Source of the DNA: an uncultured Roseobacter sp. | GTDB lineage: Bacteria; Pseudomonadota; Alphaproteobacteria; Rhodobacterales; Rhodobacteraceae | Reading direction: 5' to 3' | Length of the DNA stretch: 64,000 bases | Assembly (NCBI GenBank): GCA_947501635.1 | Contig: CANMWT010000004.1 | Coordinates: 310,001-374,000 of the forward strand | Shown: positions 1-8,684 of the stretch, piece after piece | Numbering within the stretch: the stretch's first letter is position 1 | How the letters are laid out: every line of letters begins with the position of its first letter | Notes under the pieces: model-generated | The model's database searches: none | What the model saw: only the letters and a program-made list of their open reading frames with translations | Told to the model about the DNA's origin: nothing | Made by a program: the position numbers and the translations under genes

Positions 1-84
1 AGGCGGCAGGACACGCCAGAGCAGCAATTGCCGTCGGAAGATACAAGTCCCGATCCCGGGTCTTACATGCCGAAGTTTTCGTAA
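1..84 (+). CDS. C-terminal end of an unidentified protein (partial)
   Basis: From base 1 an open frame runs without interruption to TAA at 82-84, giving 27 residues of a hydrophilic tail that ends in PGSYMPKFS. Its composition (Gln, Pro, Asp, Ser rich) looks like a disordered C-terminal tail of a protein whose body lies before the window. The family cannot be named from this tail. It could be a chance open frame, since only 27 codons are visible. Confidence 0.4.
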   Translation, partial: RRQDTPEQQLPSEDTSPDPGSYMPKFS

Positions 85-168
85 CGCGTTAACCGGACAA
101 AAAGTCAAACCCGTTATGGCTGTTGCCAACTGTCCGATAGATCAGGTGACCAATCAGCCCCGACAACG

Positions 169-570
169 GTGAACTATGTGACGATACGCGAAGAATTGCT
201 AGCATTCCGACAGCGGATACCAGGCTGTCGCGTCATCGCGTTCGCGGATCTGTCGACAGGTATGGTGCTCGCTTCATCCACATCGGAAAAAACCACGCAG
301 GAAAAATTGGATGCGCTCTGCGCCGCCGGTCTCAAAACCCTGATGGGGGAAATGGCGCATGTTGTTCATGAACAGTTTGGCCGTGGGGCCGGCGCATCCT
401 CGCGCGTGGCCGTTAACGCGACGCTTGTTGGCACTCGTTGCTTCGTGCGCGCCCGTCCACCGGCGCAAGAGGCGCTTTGTTTGGTGATGGACCCCAAAAC
501 CCCGCTGGCTCCGCTTCTTTCTGCGGCTCTTGCTTTGGTCGACCAGTTGGCGGGCGAGGGGGAGCAATGA
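169..570 (+). CDS. Roadblock/LC7-like small protein
   Basis: A 133-residue protein starting at GTG 169. The N-terminal part (a helix, then IPGCRVIAFADLSTGMVLAS, then a long helix) matches the pattern of roadblock/LC7 domains, where a GxxxxxVxDxxGxxLAS strand pair is followed by helices; roadblock proteins usually partner small GTPases or act as homodimeric scaffolds. This assignment is by pattern only. Its TGA stop overlaps the ATG of the next gene by 4 bases, so the two are probably translated together and may form a complex. There is no signal peptide or membrane segment, so a cytoplasmic location is expected. Confidence 0.6.
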   Translation: MNYVTIREELLAFRQRIPGCRVIAFADLSTGMVLASSTSEKTTQEKLDALCAAGLKTLMGEMAHVVHEQFGRGAGASSRVAVNATLVGTRCFVRARPPAQEALCLVMDPKTPLAPLLSAALALVDQLAGEGEQ

Positions 571-1328
571 CGCAAAGCCCCGCAGATGACACCGGACGTT
601 TCATGAAGGCCATTGCCGCTTTTTCCGCAGCACCGGAAGAGGTGACAGTCTATGGCCGGTTACTGGCGACCCGGCGCGATCAATTCATCCCGGCCGCGCT
701 GGGCGAGATAACGGAAACCGTATTGCGCAGGGTGATACATTTCTCCACATCAGACGGCGCGTCGCTCGCACTCGACGTGGCCGAGCGGCGGGTTCATCGG
801 ATTTGCCAGATCCCGCCAGCGCTGGAGAGTGCGTACGCTCAACTCTTAGGTCGTGATCTGACGCCGGAGGACGCGCAAAGCGTGTTGGATGCCTTCGATG
901 CCCTCACAGCAAAGGCGGGTGCACTTTACGCAAAGGCTGGCCTGCCTGAAGCGGGCACAGCCGTCGCGTTCAATGGTCTGTCCGTCAATGACCTGCAGGC
1001 CAGCCTGCGCGCGCACACAGGCAAGCAGGAGCGCGCCACCGTGGCTTGGCCCATGGCCAAGCTTCAAGCTCGGGCGCTTGCGGTCTGCGTGCAGCCCGCC
1101 GATGCTGAGCCCGCGTATTTTGGGGATGGGTCTTATCGGGAAGCATTGCAAAAACTCTGTGCCACCTCCCCGCAGGCGGGAGAGGCATACCTTTGGCATG
1201 GTGCTCTGGTCGACGAACATGCAGTCTTGCTTGCGGCAACCCCGGACAGCACAATTGCCACAGTTGTGCCAGGTGACGAAATGTATGCAGTCTTAGACCA
1301 GCTTTGCGCTACATGCTTTTATGCCTGA
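567..1328 (+). CDS. Conserved-looking protein of unknown function, partner of the roadblock-like protein
   Basis: A 253-residue protein. I chose ATG 567, which overlaps the stop of the preceding gene (ATGA) and has a GAGGGGGA ribosome site just before it; the open frame extends further upstream but would run over the upstream gene. It is soluble, has no signal peptide and no motif I recognise. The C-terminal half (about residues 180-253) again has a roadblock-like feel (alternating short strands and helices with an AVLLAATPDST turn), so it may contain a diverged second domain of the same fold; that is inference. Coupling to the upstream gene suggests a two-component structural or signalling module. 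Confidence 0.6.
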   Translation: MTQSPADDTGRFMKAIAAFSAAPEEVTVYGRLLATRRDQFIPAALGEITETVLRRVIHFSTSDGASLALDVAERRVHRICQIPPALESAYAQLLGRDLTPEDAQSVLDAFDALTAKAGALYAKAGLPEAGTAVAFNGLSVNDLQASLRAHTGKQERATVAWPMAKLQARALAVCVQPADAEPAYFGDGSYREALQKLCATSPQAGEAYLWHGALVDEHAVLLAATPDSTIATVVPGDEMYAVLDQLCATCFYA

Positions 1329-1673
1329 AGGGCTGATGTGGTAAAAAACCGATAATCCAGTGCTTTTACACTTCAAACGGCCATAAAAGTGAACAACCCT
1401 GTTTTCCGAAAAGGCGCTGGCGTCACGGGAAGGCACTACATCCGCCGACCTCGCTTTCGATCATCTGAAAAACGTTCTGCGCGCTGCGGGCAAGGTTGTG
1501 CAGGCCCGTACCGTGCTCGTCCCGTGCCAACTTTGCGCATAGCCATGCATCTGGATCAAAGCAGCCTGTGCAAAATCAACCATTGAGTTTCTTGTCAAAC
1601 TGTGGTTGTTAGCGCTAACGAAAACAATGACCATTCATCTGTCGACAGGCGTTGGCATGTTCAGGAGGTTCAA
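1329..1673. other. Non-coding stretch before gap, with a coding-like remnant and a LacI-type palindrome
   Basis: About 345 bases without a convincing gene. One frame, 1393-1542 (+), stays open for 49 codons with strongly coding-like third positions and reads like the end of a helical protein (SADLAFDHLKNVLRAAGK), but it follows a TGA directly and has no ATG or GTG near its beginning; it may be a gene remnant. A second small open frame from 1389 has an arginine-rich product with no support. Downstream, a TTGTCA (1592-1597) could be a -35 element for gap, and the palindrome at 1608-1619 lies where a repressor would block it. Confidence 0.5.
1608..1619. promoter_or_regulatory. LacI-family type operator palindrome upstream of gap-edd-eda
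   Basis: The sequence GTTAGCGCTAAC is a perfect 12-bp palindrome with a central CG, the form typical of LacI/GalR-family operators. It lies 54 bases before the gap start codon and just after a TTGTCA that could serve as a -35 box, so a bound repressor would cover the promoter. No LacI-family gene is present in the window, so the regulator must be encoded elsewhere. Control of the ED genes by sugar or sugar acid is inferred. Confidence 0.6.
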
Positions 1674-2675
1674 ATGTCTACTGCAATAGGAATCAACGGA
1701 TTCGGGCGCATTGGCCGTGGTGTGCTCAGGGCGCTGGTTGAAAACAATATCTCGGATGTCGAAGTTGTTGCCATCAACGATCTGTCCAGCCCTGAAACGC
1801 TGGCGCATTTGCTGCGATACGATAGCGTGCACGGCCGGTTTTCGGGCACAATCGAGGTGCAGAACGACGCGTTGGTTGTGAACGGCAAGACCATAAAGGT
1901 GACAGCGCTGCGCGATCCTGCCGCTTTGCCGTGGGATGGTGTCGATGTGGCCATGGAGTGCACAGGTTTTTTTACGGCACGCGACAAGGCGGCGGCACAT
2001 CTTGAGAACGGGTCTTCGCGGGTATTGATCTCCGCACCGGGCGCCAATGCCGACCGTACCGTGGTCTTTGGGGTCAACGACAAAGACCTGACCAAAGATG
2101 ATATCGTGGTTTCGAACGCGTCTTGCACCACTAACTGTCTGGCGCCAGTGGCATCGGTTCTGGACGCGACGGTCGGGATCAAAACCGGCTATATGACCAC
2201 AATCCACGCCTACACCGGGGATCAGCCATCCCATGACGCGGCACACCGCGACCCTTATCGCGGTCGCGCGGCGGCGGTGTCGATGGTGCCGACCTCCACC
2301 GGTGCGGCCAAAGCGATCTCTTTGGTGTTGCCGCGGCTGGAGGGCCGGCTTGAAGGTTCTGCTATCAGAGTGCCGACCCCCAATGTATCGCTCGTGGACC
2401 TTAGTTTTGTGCCAGAACGTGCGACTTCAGAAGACGAGATCAACGCCGCCATGCAAGCGGCGGCCAACGGGCACCTAAAGGGTGTACTGTCGTATGAGAC
2501 AGACCCTACGGTATCCATTGACTACAATCATGACCCGCATTCGTCCTGCTTTGCCGCGCCACAGACCAAAGTCACCAAGGATGGTATGGTTCGCGTTGTC
2601 AGCTGGTATGACAATGAATGGGGCTTTGCCAATCGTATGATCGATACAAGCCGCGCGATCGCGGCACTGATCTGA
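1674..2675 (+). CDS. gap: Glyceraldehyde-3-phosphate dehydrogenase, class I
   Basis: This 333-residue protein has the usual GAPDH length. The NAD site NGFGRIGR is at residues 8-15; Asp36 after the second strand favours NAD over NADP. The catalytic cysteine is Cys151 in ASCTTN, and its histidine partner is His178 in TIHAYTGDQ. I chose ATG 1674 because AGGAGG lies 6 bases before it; a longer open frame begins at 1602 but runs through the palindrome region. The enzyme oxidises glyceraldehyde 3-phosphate with phosphate in the cytoplasm. Its place as first gene before edd and eda suggests it takes the glyceraldehyde 3-phosphate released by the KDPG aldolase into lower glycolysis. Confidence 0.95.
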   Translation: MSTAIGINGFGRIGRGVLRALVENNISDVEVVAINDLSSPETLAHLLRYDSVHGRFSGTIEVQNDALVVNGKTIKVTALRDPAALPWDGVDVAMECTGFFTARDKAAAHLENGSSRVLISAPGANADRTVVFGVNDKDLTKDDIVVSNASCTTNCLAPVASVLDATVGIKTGYMTTIHAYTGDQPSHDAAHRDPYRGRAAAVSMVPTSTGAAKAISLVLPRLEGRLEGSAIRVPTPNVSLVDLSFVPERATSEDEINAAMQAAANGHLKGVLSYETDPTVSIDYNHDPHSSCFAAPQTKVTKDGMVRVVSWYDNEWGFANRMIDTSRAIAALI

Positions 2676-2725
2676 ACGAACGTCTGCGCGCTTGAGGCGC
2701 ACAACCGATAGACCGGAGGATGCAA

Positions 2726-4531
2726 ATGGCATTGAACGACACGATCGCACGGGTCACCGACCGTATTGTTGAGCGCAGCGCCGGCCCGCGCAAAGACTAC
2801 CTGGATCGCATGTCCGCAGCGCGGGTCAAAGGGCCGGCTCGCGCGCATCTCAGTTGCAGCGGGCAGGCGCACGCCTACGCAGGCGCAGGAATTGACCAGT
2901 CCAAACTCGCTCGTGAAAGCGCAGGCAACCTTGCGATTGTGACGACCTACAATGACATGTTGTCCGCGCATCAGCCGTTCGAGCGGTTTCCCGAACTGAT
3001 ACGTGACGCCGCGCGCGAAGCGGGGGGCACCGCGCAGGTTGCCGGTGGCGTTCCTGCCATGTGCGATGGCGTGACTCAGGGTGAACCGGGCATGGAGTTG
3101 AGTCTGTTTTCGCGCGATGTCATCGCCATGGCGACGGCCGTAGCCATGAGCCACAACACCTTTGACGCGGCTGTTTATCTTGGCGTTTGCGACAAAATTG
3201 TTCCGGGGCTGGTGATCGCGGCGCAGACCTTTGGACATGTCCCGACGGTCTTTTTGCCCGCTGGCCCAATGACGTCAGGGCTTTCAAATGATGAAAAAAG
3301 CCTTGTGCGTCAAAAGTTTGCCGCAGGAGAGGTCGGGCGTGAGGAGTTGATGGCAGCAGAGATGGCAGCCTACCACGGCCCGGGTACCTGCACCTTCTAC
3401 GGCACGGCCAATACCAATCAGATGCTGATGGAGTTCATGGGGCTTCACCTGCCGGGAACCAGCTTTGTGACGCCCAACACTGGCCTGCGCGACGCTCTGA
3501 CCAAAGCTGGCGCAAAACGCGCGCTAGAGCTTTCGGATCTGGGCAATCACTATACGCCTGTGTGCGATATCCTGACCGAGAAAGCCTTCGTAAACGGGAT
3601 CGTTGGGCTTAATGCTACGGGCGGGTCGACGAACCTGCTCATCCACCTTGTCGCCATGGCGAGGGCAGGTGGGATCATTCTGGACTGGCAGGATTTTTCG
3701 GACATTTCAGATGTGACCCCGCTTTTGGCGCGCATCTACCCGAATGGCCTTGCCGATGTGAATCATTTCCACGCAGCGGGTGGACTGGGCTACATGATCC
3801 ACGAGCTGTTGGCGGCAGGTCTGCTGCATGACGACACGCAAACTGTGGCGGGTGGGGGTTTGTCGCTTTATACACAAGAGCCCAAGTTGAAGAACGGTGA
3901 GGTTGTCTGGGAACCCGGCACAACCAAGAGCCTTAACGAAAAGATCGTGCGCCCCTCGGCAGAGCCGTTCCAGGCCACCGGTGGTTTGAAGCGGTTGAGC
4001 GGGTCGCTGGGCAACGCGGTGATGAAAGTCTCGGCCGTCAAAGCAGAACATCAGGTGGTCGAGGCACCCGTTCGGGTGTTTCACGATCAGGACAGTGTCA
4101 AAGCTGCCTGCCGTGCCGGCGAGGTGACTGAAGACACCGTGATTGTTGTGCGGTTTCAGGGGCCCAAGGCCAACGGCATGCCCGAATTGCATAGTCTGAC
4201 GCCTGCGCTTAAGAACCTGCAGGCGCGCGGTATCAACGTGGCGTTGGTCACAGACGGGCGCATGTCGGGGGCATCAGGTTCTGTTCCGGCGGCCATCCAC
4301 GTCAGCCCCGAAGCACTGGACGGCGGCGCAATTGCCAAACTCCACGACGGAGATATCGTACGTGTCGATGCAGTCGCCGGCGTTCTGGAGATCGTGACTG
4401 AAGGCGTCTTGGAACGCCCGGTCGCCACTGCAGACCTTTCTGTGAACGAATTCGGACTTGGCCGCGAGCTTTTCAAAAACTTCCGCAGCGCTGTTGGCAC
4501 TGCTGATACCGGCGCGTGTTCGCTGTTCTAA
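2726..4531 (+). CDS. edd: 6-phosphogluconate dehydratase (Entner-Doudoroff)
   Basis: A 601-residue IlvD/Edd-family dehydratase, close to the usual length of about 603. It converts 6-phosphogluconate to 2-keto-3-deoxy-6-phosphogluconate. The cysteines expected to hold the iron-sulphur cluster occur in [10 protein letters not shown] and VCDKIVPG, and the family motif [10 protein letters not shown] is present. The RBS GGAGG at 2715-2719 abuts an ATG at 2720, so the in-frame ATG at 2726, seven bases after GGAGG, is the better start. It follows gap by 50 bases and precedes eda by 13, making a gap-edd-eda unit. The IlvD homologues (dihydroxyacid dehydratase) are excluded by length and by context. 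Confidence 0.96.
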   Translation: MALNDTIARVTDRIVERSAGPRKDYLDRMSAARVKGPARAHLSCSGQAHAYAGAGIDQSKLARESAGNLAIVTTYNDMLSAHQPFERFPELIRDAAREAGGTAQVAGGVPAMCDGVTQGEPGMELSLFSRDVIAMATAVAMSHNTFDAAVYLGVCDKIVPGLVIAAQTFGHVPTVFLPAGPMTSGLSNDEKSLVRQKFAAGEVGREELMAAEMAAYHGPGTCTFYGTANTNQMLMEFMGLHLPGTSFVTPNTGLRDALTKAGAKRALELSDLGNHYTPVCDILTEKAFVNGIVGLNATGGSTNLLIHLVAMARAGGIILDWQDFSDISDVTPLLARIYPNGLADVNHFHAAGGLGYMIHELLAAGLLHDDTQTVAGGGLSLYTQEPKLKNGEVVWEPGTTKSLNEKIVRPSAEPFQATGGLKRLSGSLGNAVMKVSAVKAEHQVVEAPVRVFHDQDSVKAACRAGEVTEDTVIVVRFQGPKANGMPELHSLTPALKNLQARGINVALVTDGRMSGASGSVPAAIHVSPEALDGGAIAKLHDGDIVRVDAVAGVLEIVTEGVLERPVATADLSVNEFGLGRELFKNFRSAVGTADTGACSLF

Positions 4532-4544
4532 AAAGGAGCGTGAA

Positions 4545-5186
4545 ATGACACCTCAAGAGGCAAGCGCTCTCGCGCGTGAAATCTGCAGCATGGCGCCGAT
4601 TGTGCCTGTGCTGGTGGTACAGGACGCAAGCAAAGCGCGCCAATTGGCCGAAGCTCTGGTGGCGGGGGGGCTGCCAGCACTTGAAGTTACTCTGCGGACG
4701 CCCGCGGCTTTGGATGTGATCGCCGCCATGGCGGATGTTCCGGGCGGTGTTGTGGGCGCGGGCACGCTGGTAACTGCAGATGACGTGCGTGCCGCCAAAG
4801 CGGCGGGCGCGAAGTTCGGCGTGTCGCCCGGTGCAACGGATGCGTTGATGGATGCGTGTGAAGCAGAAGGGCTGCCACTGCTTGCCGGGGCTGCGACTGC
4901 GACCGAAGCAATGCGGTTGCTGGCGCGAGGCTATGACATGCTCAAGTTTTTCCCGGCCGAAGCCTCCGGTGGTGCACCTGCACTCAAAGCCATTGGTGCG
5001 CCCTTGCCGCAAATCTCTTTTTGCCCCACCGGTGGGGTAAGCCCGGAAAACGCCCTGTCCTATCTTTCGTTGCCCAATGTGGTCTGCGCAGGTGGCAGTT
5101 GGGTGGCGCCTGCCGCGATGGTTGAAACCGGAGACTGGGCCGGGATAGAAAGTCTCGCCCGCGACGCTGCCCGTTTGGGGCGTTAG
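4545..5186 (+). CDS. eda: KDPG aldolase (2-dehydro-3-deoxy-phosphogluconate aldolase)
   Basis: A 213-residue class I aldolase that splits KDPG into pyruvate and glyceraldehyde 3-phosphate. The Schiff-base lysine is in the MLKFFPAE motif and the general base glutamate lies in ALEVTLRTP. I chose ATG 4545, 8 bases after AAAAGGAG; an upstream in-frame start at 4458 lies inside edd. It resembles E. coli Eda in length and in the FFPAEASGG pattern. A second, distinct paralogue for the galactose pathway (dgoA, 22126-22731) is encoded further on; this one is tied to glucose by its place after edd. Confidence 0.96.
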   Translation: MTPQEASALAREICSMAPIVPVLVVQDASKARQLAEALVAGGLPALEVTLRTPAALDVIAAMADVPGGVVGAGTLVTADDVRAAKAAGAKFGVSPGATDALMDACEAEGLPLLAGAATATEAMRLLARGYDMLKFFPAEASGGAPALKAIGAPLPQISFCPTGGVSPENALSYLSLPNVVCAGGSWVAPAAMVETGDWAGIESLARDAARLGR

Positions 5187-5221
5187 CACGGCGGCCTTGG
5201 GGCCCAACAAGGAGTAAAATC

Positions 5222-6148
5222 ATGATCTTATGCTGTGGGGAAGCACTGATCGACATGATCCCGTCGCCGACCGTTTCGGGCGCCGAAGGCTTCGTGCCGC
5301 ACTCCGGTGGTGCGATTTTCAACACGGCCATCGGGCTGGGGCGACTGGCCGTGCCAACAGGTTTTTTGACTGGGCTTTCAAACGATCTTTTTGGCCAACA
5401 ACTGGCCGCCGACCTCGCTCGTAGTGGGGTAGAGACCGATTTGGCCATTCGATCTGATCTGCCTACGACACTGGCCTTTGTCAGATTGACCGATGGGCAT
5501 GCCACCTACACGTTTTACGACGAAAACACCGCAGGCCGCAGCTTGCAACCTGACGATCTGCCACAACTGCCCGATACCGTCTCTGCACTTTATTTTGGTG
5601 GCATCAGCCTTATAAGCGAACCCTGCGCGGACTTCTACGCCGCTTTGGCAGAACGAGATGCAGCACACCGTTTCATCGCAGTCGATCCCAACATCCGACC
5701 GGGCTTTATACGGGACGAAGCGCGCTACCGTGCACGGCTGGAGCGTATGATTGCTGTGGCGGATCTGTTGAAGGTTTCCGACGAAGACCTGAACTGGATT
5801 GTGCCGGGCGTGCAAGAGCTGGAAGACAAAGCGCAGCATCTGCTGCGGCTTGGCCCTAAGATCGTAGTGCTGACCAAGGGCAGGGAAGGCGCGCTGGCCC
5901 TTGTTCCTGACTGTGAGCCCATTGTTGTACCCGCACAAAGGGCTGAAGTTGTTGATACCGTCGGTGCGGGCGACACCTTTAATGCCGGCGTGCTGGCAAA
6001 TTTGTTCAAAGCCGGTGTTCTCTCCAAATCCAAAGTGACGACTGTAACGGTTCCGCAACTGCAAGCCGCTCTGAGCTTGGGGGCGGCCGTCGCTGCGGTT
6101 ACTGTCTCACGTGCGGGCGCCAACCCGCCCTGGTCCCATGAACTGTAA
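5222..6148 (+). CDS. frk: Fructokinase (PfkB/ribokinase family)
   Basis: A 308-residue PfkB-family sugar kinase. The opening MILCCGEALIDM, the substrate motif GGAIFNTAIGLGRL near residue 30, VDPNIRPGF in the middle, the ATP-side signature DTVGAGDTFNAG with the catalytic Asp, and the C-terminal SRAGANPPW are the pattern I know from rhizobial Frk, so fructose is the likeliest substrate, phosphorylated to fructose 6-phosphate. A 2-keto-3-deoxygluconate kinase is the main alternative, because such kinases also lie beside eda. The gene starts at ATG 5222 after AAGGAG, 35 bases behind eda, and is probably in the same transcript. Confidence 0.85.
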   Translation: MILCCGEALIDMIPSPTVSGAEGFVPHSGGAIFNTAIGLGRLAVPTGFLTGLSNDLFGQQLAADLARSGVETDLAIRSDLPTTLAFVRLTDGHATYTFYDENTAGRSLQPDDLPQLPDTVSALYFGGISLISEPCADFYAALAERDAAHRFIAVDPNIRPGFIRDEARYRARLERMIAVADLLKVSDEDLNWIVPGVQELEDKAQHLLRLGPKIVVLTKGREGALALVPDCEPIVVPAQRAEVVDTVGAGDTFNAGVLANLFKAGVLSKSKVTTVTVPQLQAALSLGAAVAAVTVSRAGANPPWSHEL

Positions 6149-6246
6149 CACTGCTTGCTGCCGCCTGACCTCGTGGCACAATGATGTTAACTTCCGAATC
6201 CAATGCATTTCGTGCCCTCAGCCACGAACAGAAAGCAAAGTGAACC

Positions 6247-8670
6247 ATGTCTGCCATTGAATTACCCCCCGTGTCGGTTGAAGATTTCCGCGACACGCTT
6301 TTACGCCACCTGAAACTCTCGTTGGGCAAAGACCCGGAACATGCGTCGCTCTATGACTGGCGTATGGCCCTGTCCTTCAGCCTGCGCGATCACGTTGTAG
6401 ACCCGTGGTTCGAAAGCACGCGCAAGACCTATGAGGCGCGCGGCAAACGCGTTTATTACCTCTCGATGGAGTTTCTGATCGGGCGTCTGATCGAGGATGT
6501 CGCCGTCAATCTGCGACTGGATGAGGTGGCCGAGCAGGCAATCACATCGGTCGGACAGGACTACGCGGCGGTCGTGGCCGATGAACCTGACGCGGCGCTC
6601 GGCAATGGCGGGCTGGGCCGGTTGGCGGCCTGTTTCATGGATTCGCTGTCGACGTTGGGTATTCCTGCCTATGGCTACGGTATCCGATACGAACACGGGC
6701 TTTTCGAACAGCACTTCAAGGACGGTGTGCAGATTGAAACGGCCGAGACTTGGTTAGCACAGCGCCACGTCTGGGAGTTTGAACGCCCGGAAGTGGCCTA
6801 TGCCATCGGTTTTGGCGGCCATGTAACCGAACAGGCGGGCAAGGCTGTATGGCACCCTGCGGAAACGGTCATGGCGTCTGCATACGACACTCCGGTTGTC
6901 GGATGGCAGGGTCGCTGGGCAAATACGCTGCGCCTTTGGGCCGCAAAGCCCACGACGATCTTCGATCTGGAAAGCTTTAATCGTGGGGACTTCATCGCCG
7001 CCAGCGCCCCGGAGGCACTGGCGCGCACAATCAGCCGCGTGCTTTATCCCGACGACACCACGGATGTTGGCAAGGAGTTGCGCCTCAAGCAGGAGTATTT
7101 CTTTACAGCCGCATCGCTTCAGGACTTGCTGCGCCGCTTTCTGAGTGAGGGTGGAGAGTTGCAGGCACTGCCCGAGCACGTCGCCATCCAATTGAACGAT
7201 ACGCACCCCGCGGTTGCCGGTCCCGAATTGGTCAGGTTGCTCTTGGACGAGCATGGCATCGAAGTGGAGCAGGCAATCCGTCTTGCGCGCGGCTGCCTTG
7301 CCTATACAAACCACACGCTGTTGCCCGAAGCGTTGGAACGCTGGCCGGAAGATCTTTTTGCGCGTGTTCTGCCCCGCCACCATCAGATCGTCCGATTGAT
7401 CGAAGCGGCGCATTTCGCCGATGCCGGCGAGACGGTGCGGATCATTGAGCATGGGGAGGTCAAAATGGGCGAGCTGGCCTTTGTGATGGCCCACCGGGTG
7501 AATGGCGTCTCTGCGCTGCACTCGGAACTTGTGAAAGAAACCGTCTTCGCCGACCTGAATGCACTCTATCCCAAACGGATCGTGAACCAAACGAACGGGA
7601 TCACACCGCGCCGCTGGCTTTACGCCTGCAATCGCCCTTTGCGCACCCTGGTGAACGATACAATCGGCACGAACTGGCCGGACAATTTGGAACGGCTTTC
7701 GGGTTTGGCGGCCCATGTGGACGACCTGGGGTTTCTGGACCGGTTCCAGGCAGCCAAGGATGCCAACAAGGCGCATCTGTCTGACTGGCTCGCCGCGCGG
7801 CATGGCGTCAAACTGGACCCCGCAGCGATGTTTGACGTGCAGATCAAGCGTATCCACGAGTACAAACGCCAGTTGATGAACCTGCTGGAAACCGTCGCTT
7901 TGTGGAATGACATCCGCGAAAACCCGAACGGAAACTGGACCCCACGAGTCAAGATTTTTGGCGGTAAGGCCGCACCTGGATATGTCGTTGCAAAGGAAAT
8001 CATTCACCTAATCAACGACGTGGCAAAAGTTGTTAACGTCGATCCTGCCACCCGCGACATGCTTCAGATTGTTTATCCGGAAAACTACAATGTCTCTATG
8101 GCAGAGGTGTTGATCCCGGCTGCGGATCTGTCGGAACAGATCTCGACTGCAGGCAAGGAGGCCTCGGGCACGGGCAATATGAAATTCGCTCTCAACGGCG
8201 CGCCCACAATCGGGACGTTGGACGGTGCGAATGTCGAAATCCTCGAATGCGTCGGCGCTGAGAACTTCTTTCTTTTCGGTCTTACGGCCGCTGAGGTTGC
8301 CGCGCGCAGAGCCGAGCCCGACTATGCACGCCGCGCTGTGGAGGCGAGCCCAAAGCTGTCGCGCGTTTTGCAGCAAATTCGCTCTGGTGTGTTCTCGGGC
8401 GGCGATACTGGCCGTTACCAAGGTTTGGTCGACGGGCTTGTTGCACATGACTATTTCCTCGTTACCTGCGATTTTGACAGCTACTTCGATACTCAGAGGG
8501 TGGTCGACCGTGCCTATACTGATCGCACCGCCTGGGCGCGCATGGCGGCGCTCAACACGGCGCGTGTCGGCTGGTTCTCTTCTGACCGCACGATCAACGG
8601 CTATGCGAAAGACATCTGGAACGCGCAAAGCTTGCTGGATTCGCGCAAAACCAGTCGCGACGTCGCTTAA
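6247..8670 (+). CDS. glgP: Glycogen/alpha-glucan phosphorylase (GT35)
   Basis: An 807-residue GT35 enzyme that releases glucose 1-phosphate from glycogen ends in the cytoplasm. The pyridoxal phosphate lysine lies in EASGTGNMKF; family blocks NGGLGRLAACF, the YGIRYEHGLF loop, NDTHP and QIKRIHEYKRQ are all present, and the length is normal for bacterial GlgP. The start ATG 6247 is preceded only by a weak GAAAG site. The 98-base gap after frk is the largest in this block and may hold a separate glycogen promoter. It is the first gene of glgP-B-C-A-X-malQ-pgm, so its product can be turned by Pgm into glucose 6-phosphate for the ED route. Confidence 0.97.
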   Translation: MSAIELPPVSVEDFRDTLLRHLKLSLGKDPEHASLYDWRMALSFSLRDHVVDPWFESTRKTYEARGKRVYYLSMEFLIGRLIEDVAVNLRLDEVAEQAITSVGQDYAAVVADEPDAALGNGGLGRLAACFMDSLSTLGIPAYGYGIRYEHGLFEQHFKDGVQIETAETWLAQRHVWEFERPEVAYAIGFGGHVTEQAGKAVWHPAETVMASAYDTPVVGWQGRWANTLRLWAAKPTTIFDLESFNRGDFIAASAPEALARTISRVLYPDDTTDVGKELRLKQEYFFTAASLQDLLRRFLSEGGELQALPEHVAIQLNDTHPAVAGPELVRLLLDEHGIEVEQAIRLARGCLAYTNHTLLPEALERWPEDLFARVLPRHHQIVRLIEAAHFADAGETVRIIEHGEVKMGELAFVMAHRVNGVSALHSELVKETVFADLNALYPKRIVNQTNGITPRRWLYACNRPLRTLVNDTIGTNWPDNLERLSGLAAHVDDLGFLDRFQAAKDANKAHLSDWLAARHGVKLDPAAMFDVQIKRIHEYKRQLMNLLETVALWNDIRENPNGNWTPRVKIFGGKAAPGYVVAKEIIHLINDVAKVVNVDPATRDMLQIVYPENYNVSMAEVLIPAADLSEQISTAGKEASGTGNMKFALNGAPTIGTLDGANVEILECVGAENFFLFGLTAAEVAARRAEPDYARRAVEASPKLSRVLQQIRSGVFSGGDTGRYQGLVDGLVAHDYFLVTCDFDSYFDTQRVVDRAYTDRTAWARMAALNTARVGWFSSDRTINGYAKDIWNAQSLLDSRKTSRDVA

Positions 8671-8684
8671 AAAAGGATCAGCAC

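Noticed and set aside
1389-1586. 65-codon frame from GTG 1389
   Set aside because: Arg-rich product without family pattern; another frame of the same stretch (1393-1542) has the better codon use and is noted as a remnant.
6171-6227. Inverted repeat TCGTGGC (6171-6177) and GCCACGA (6221-6227) before glgP
   Set aside because: The 43-base separation is too long for a simple operator, and no promoter elements clearly flank it; it may be chance.
6754-8007. - strand open frame of 417 codons opposite glgP
   Set aside because: Fully inside glgP, which carries every GT35 motif; the antisense product has no recognisable domain. Long antisense frames are expected in GC-rich coding DNA.
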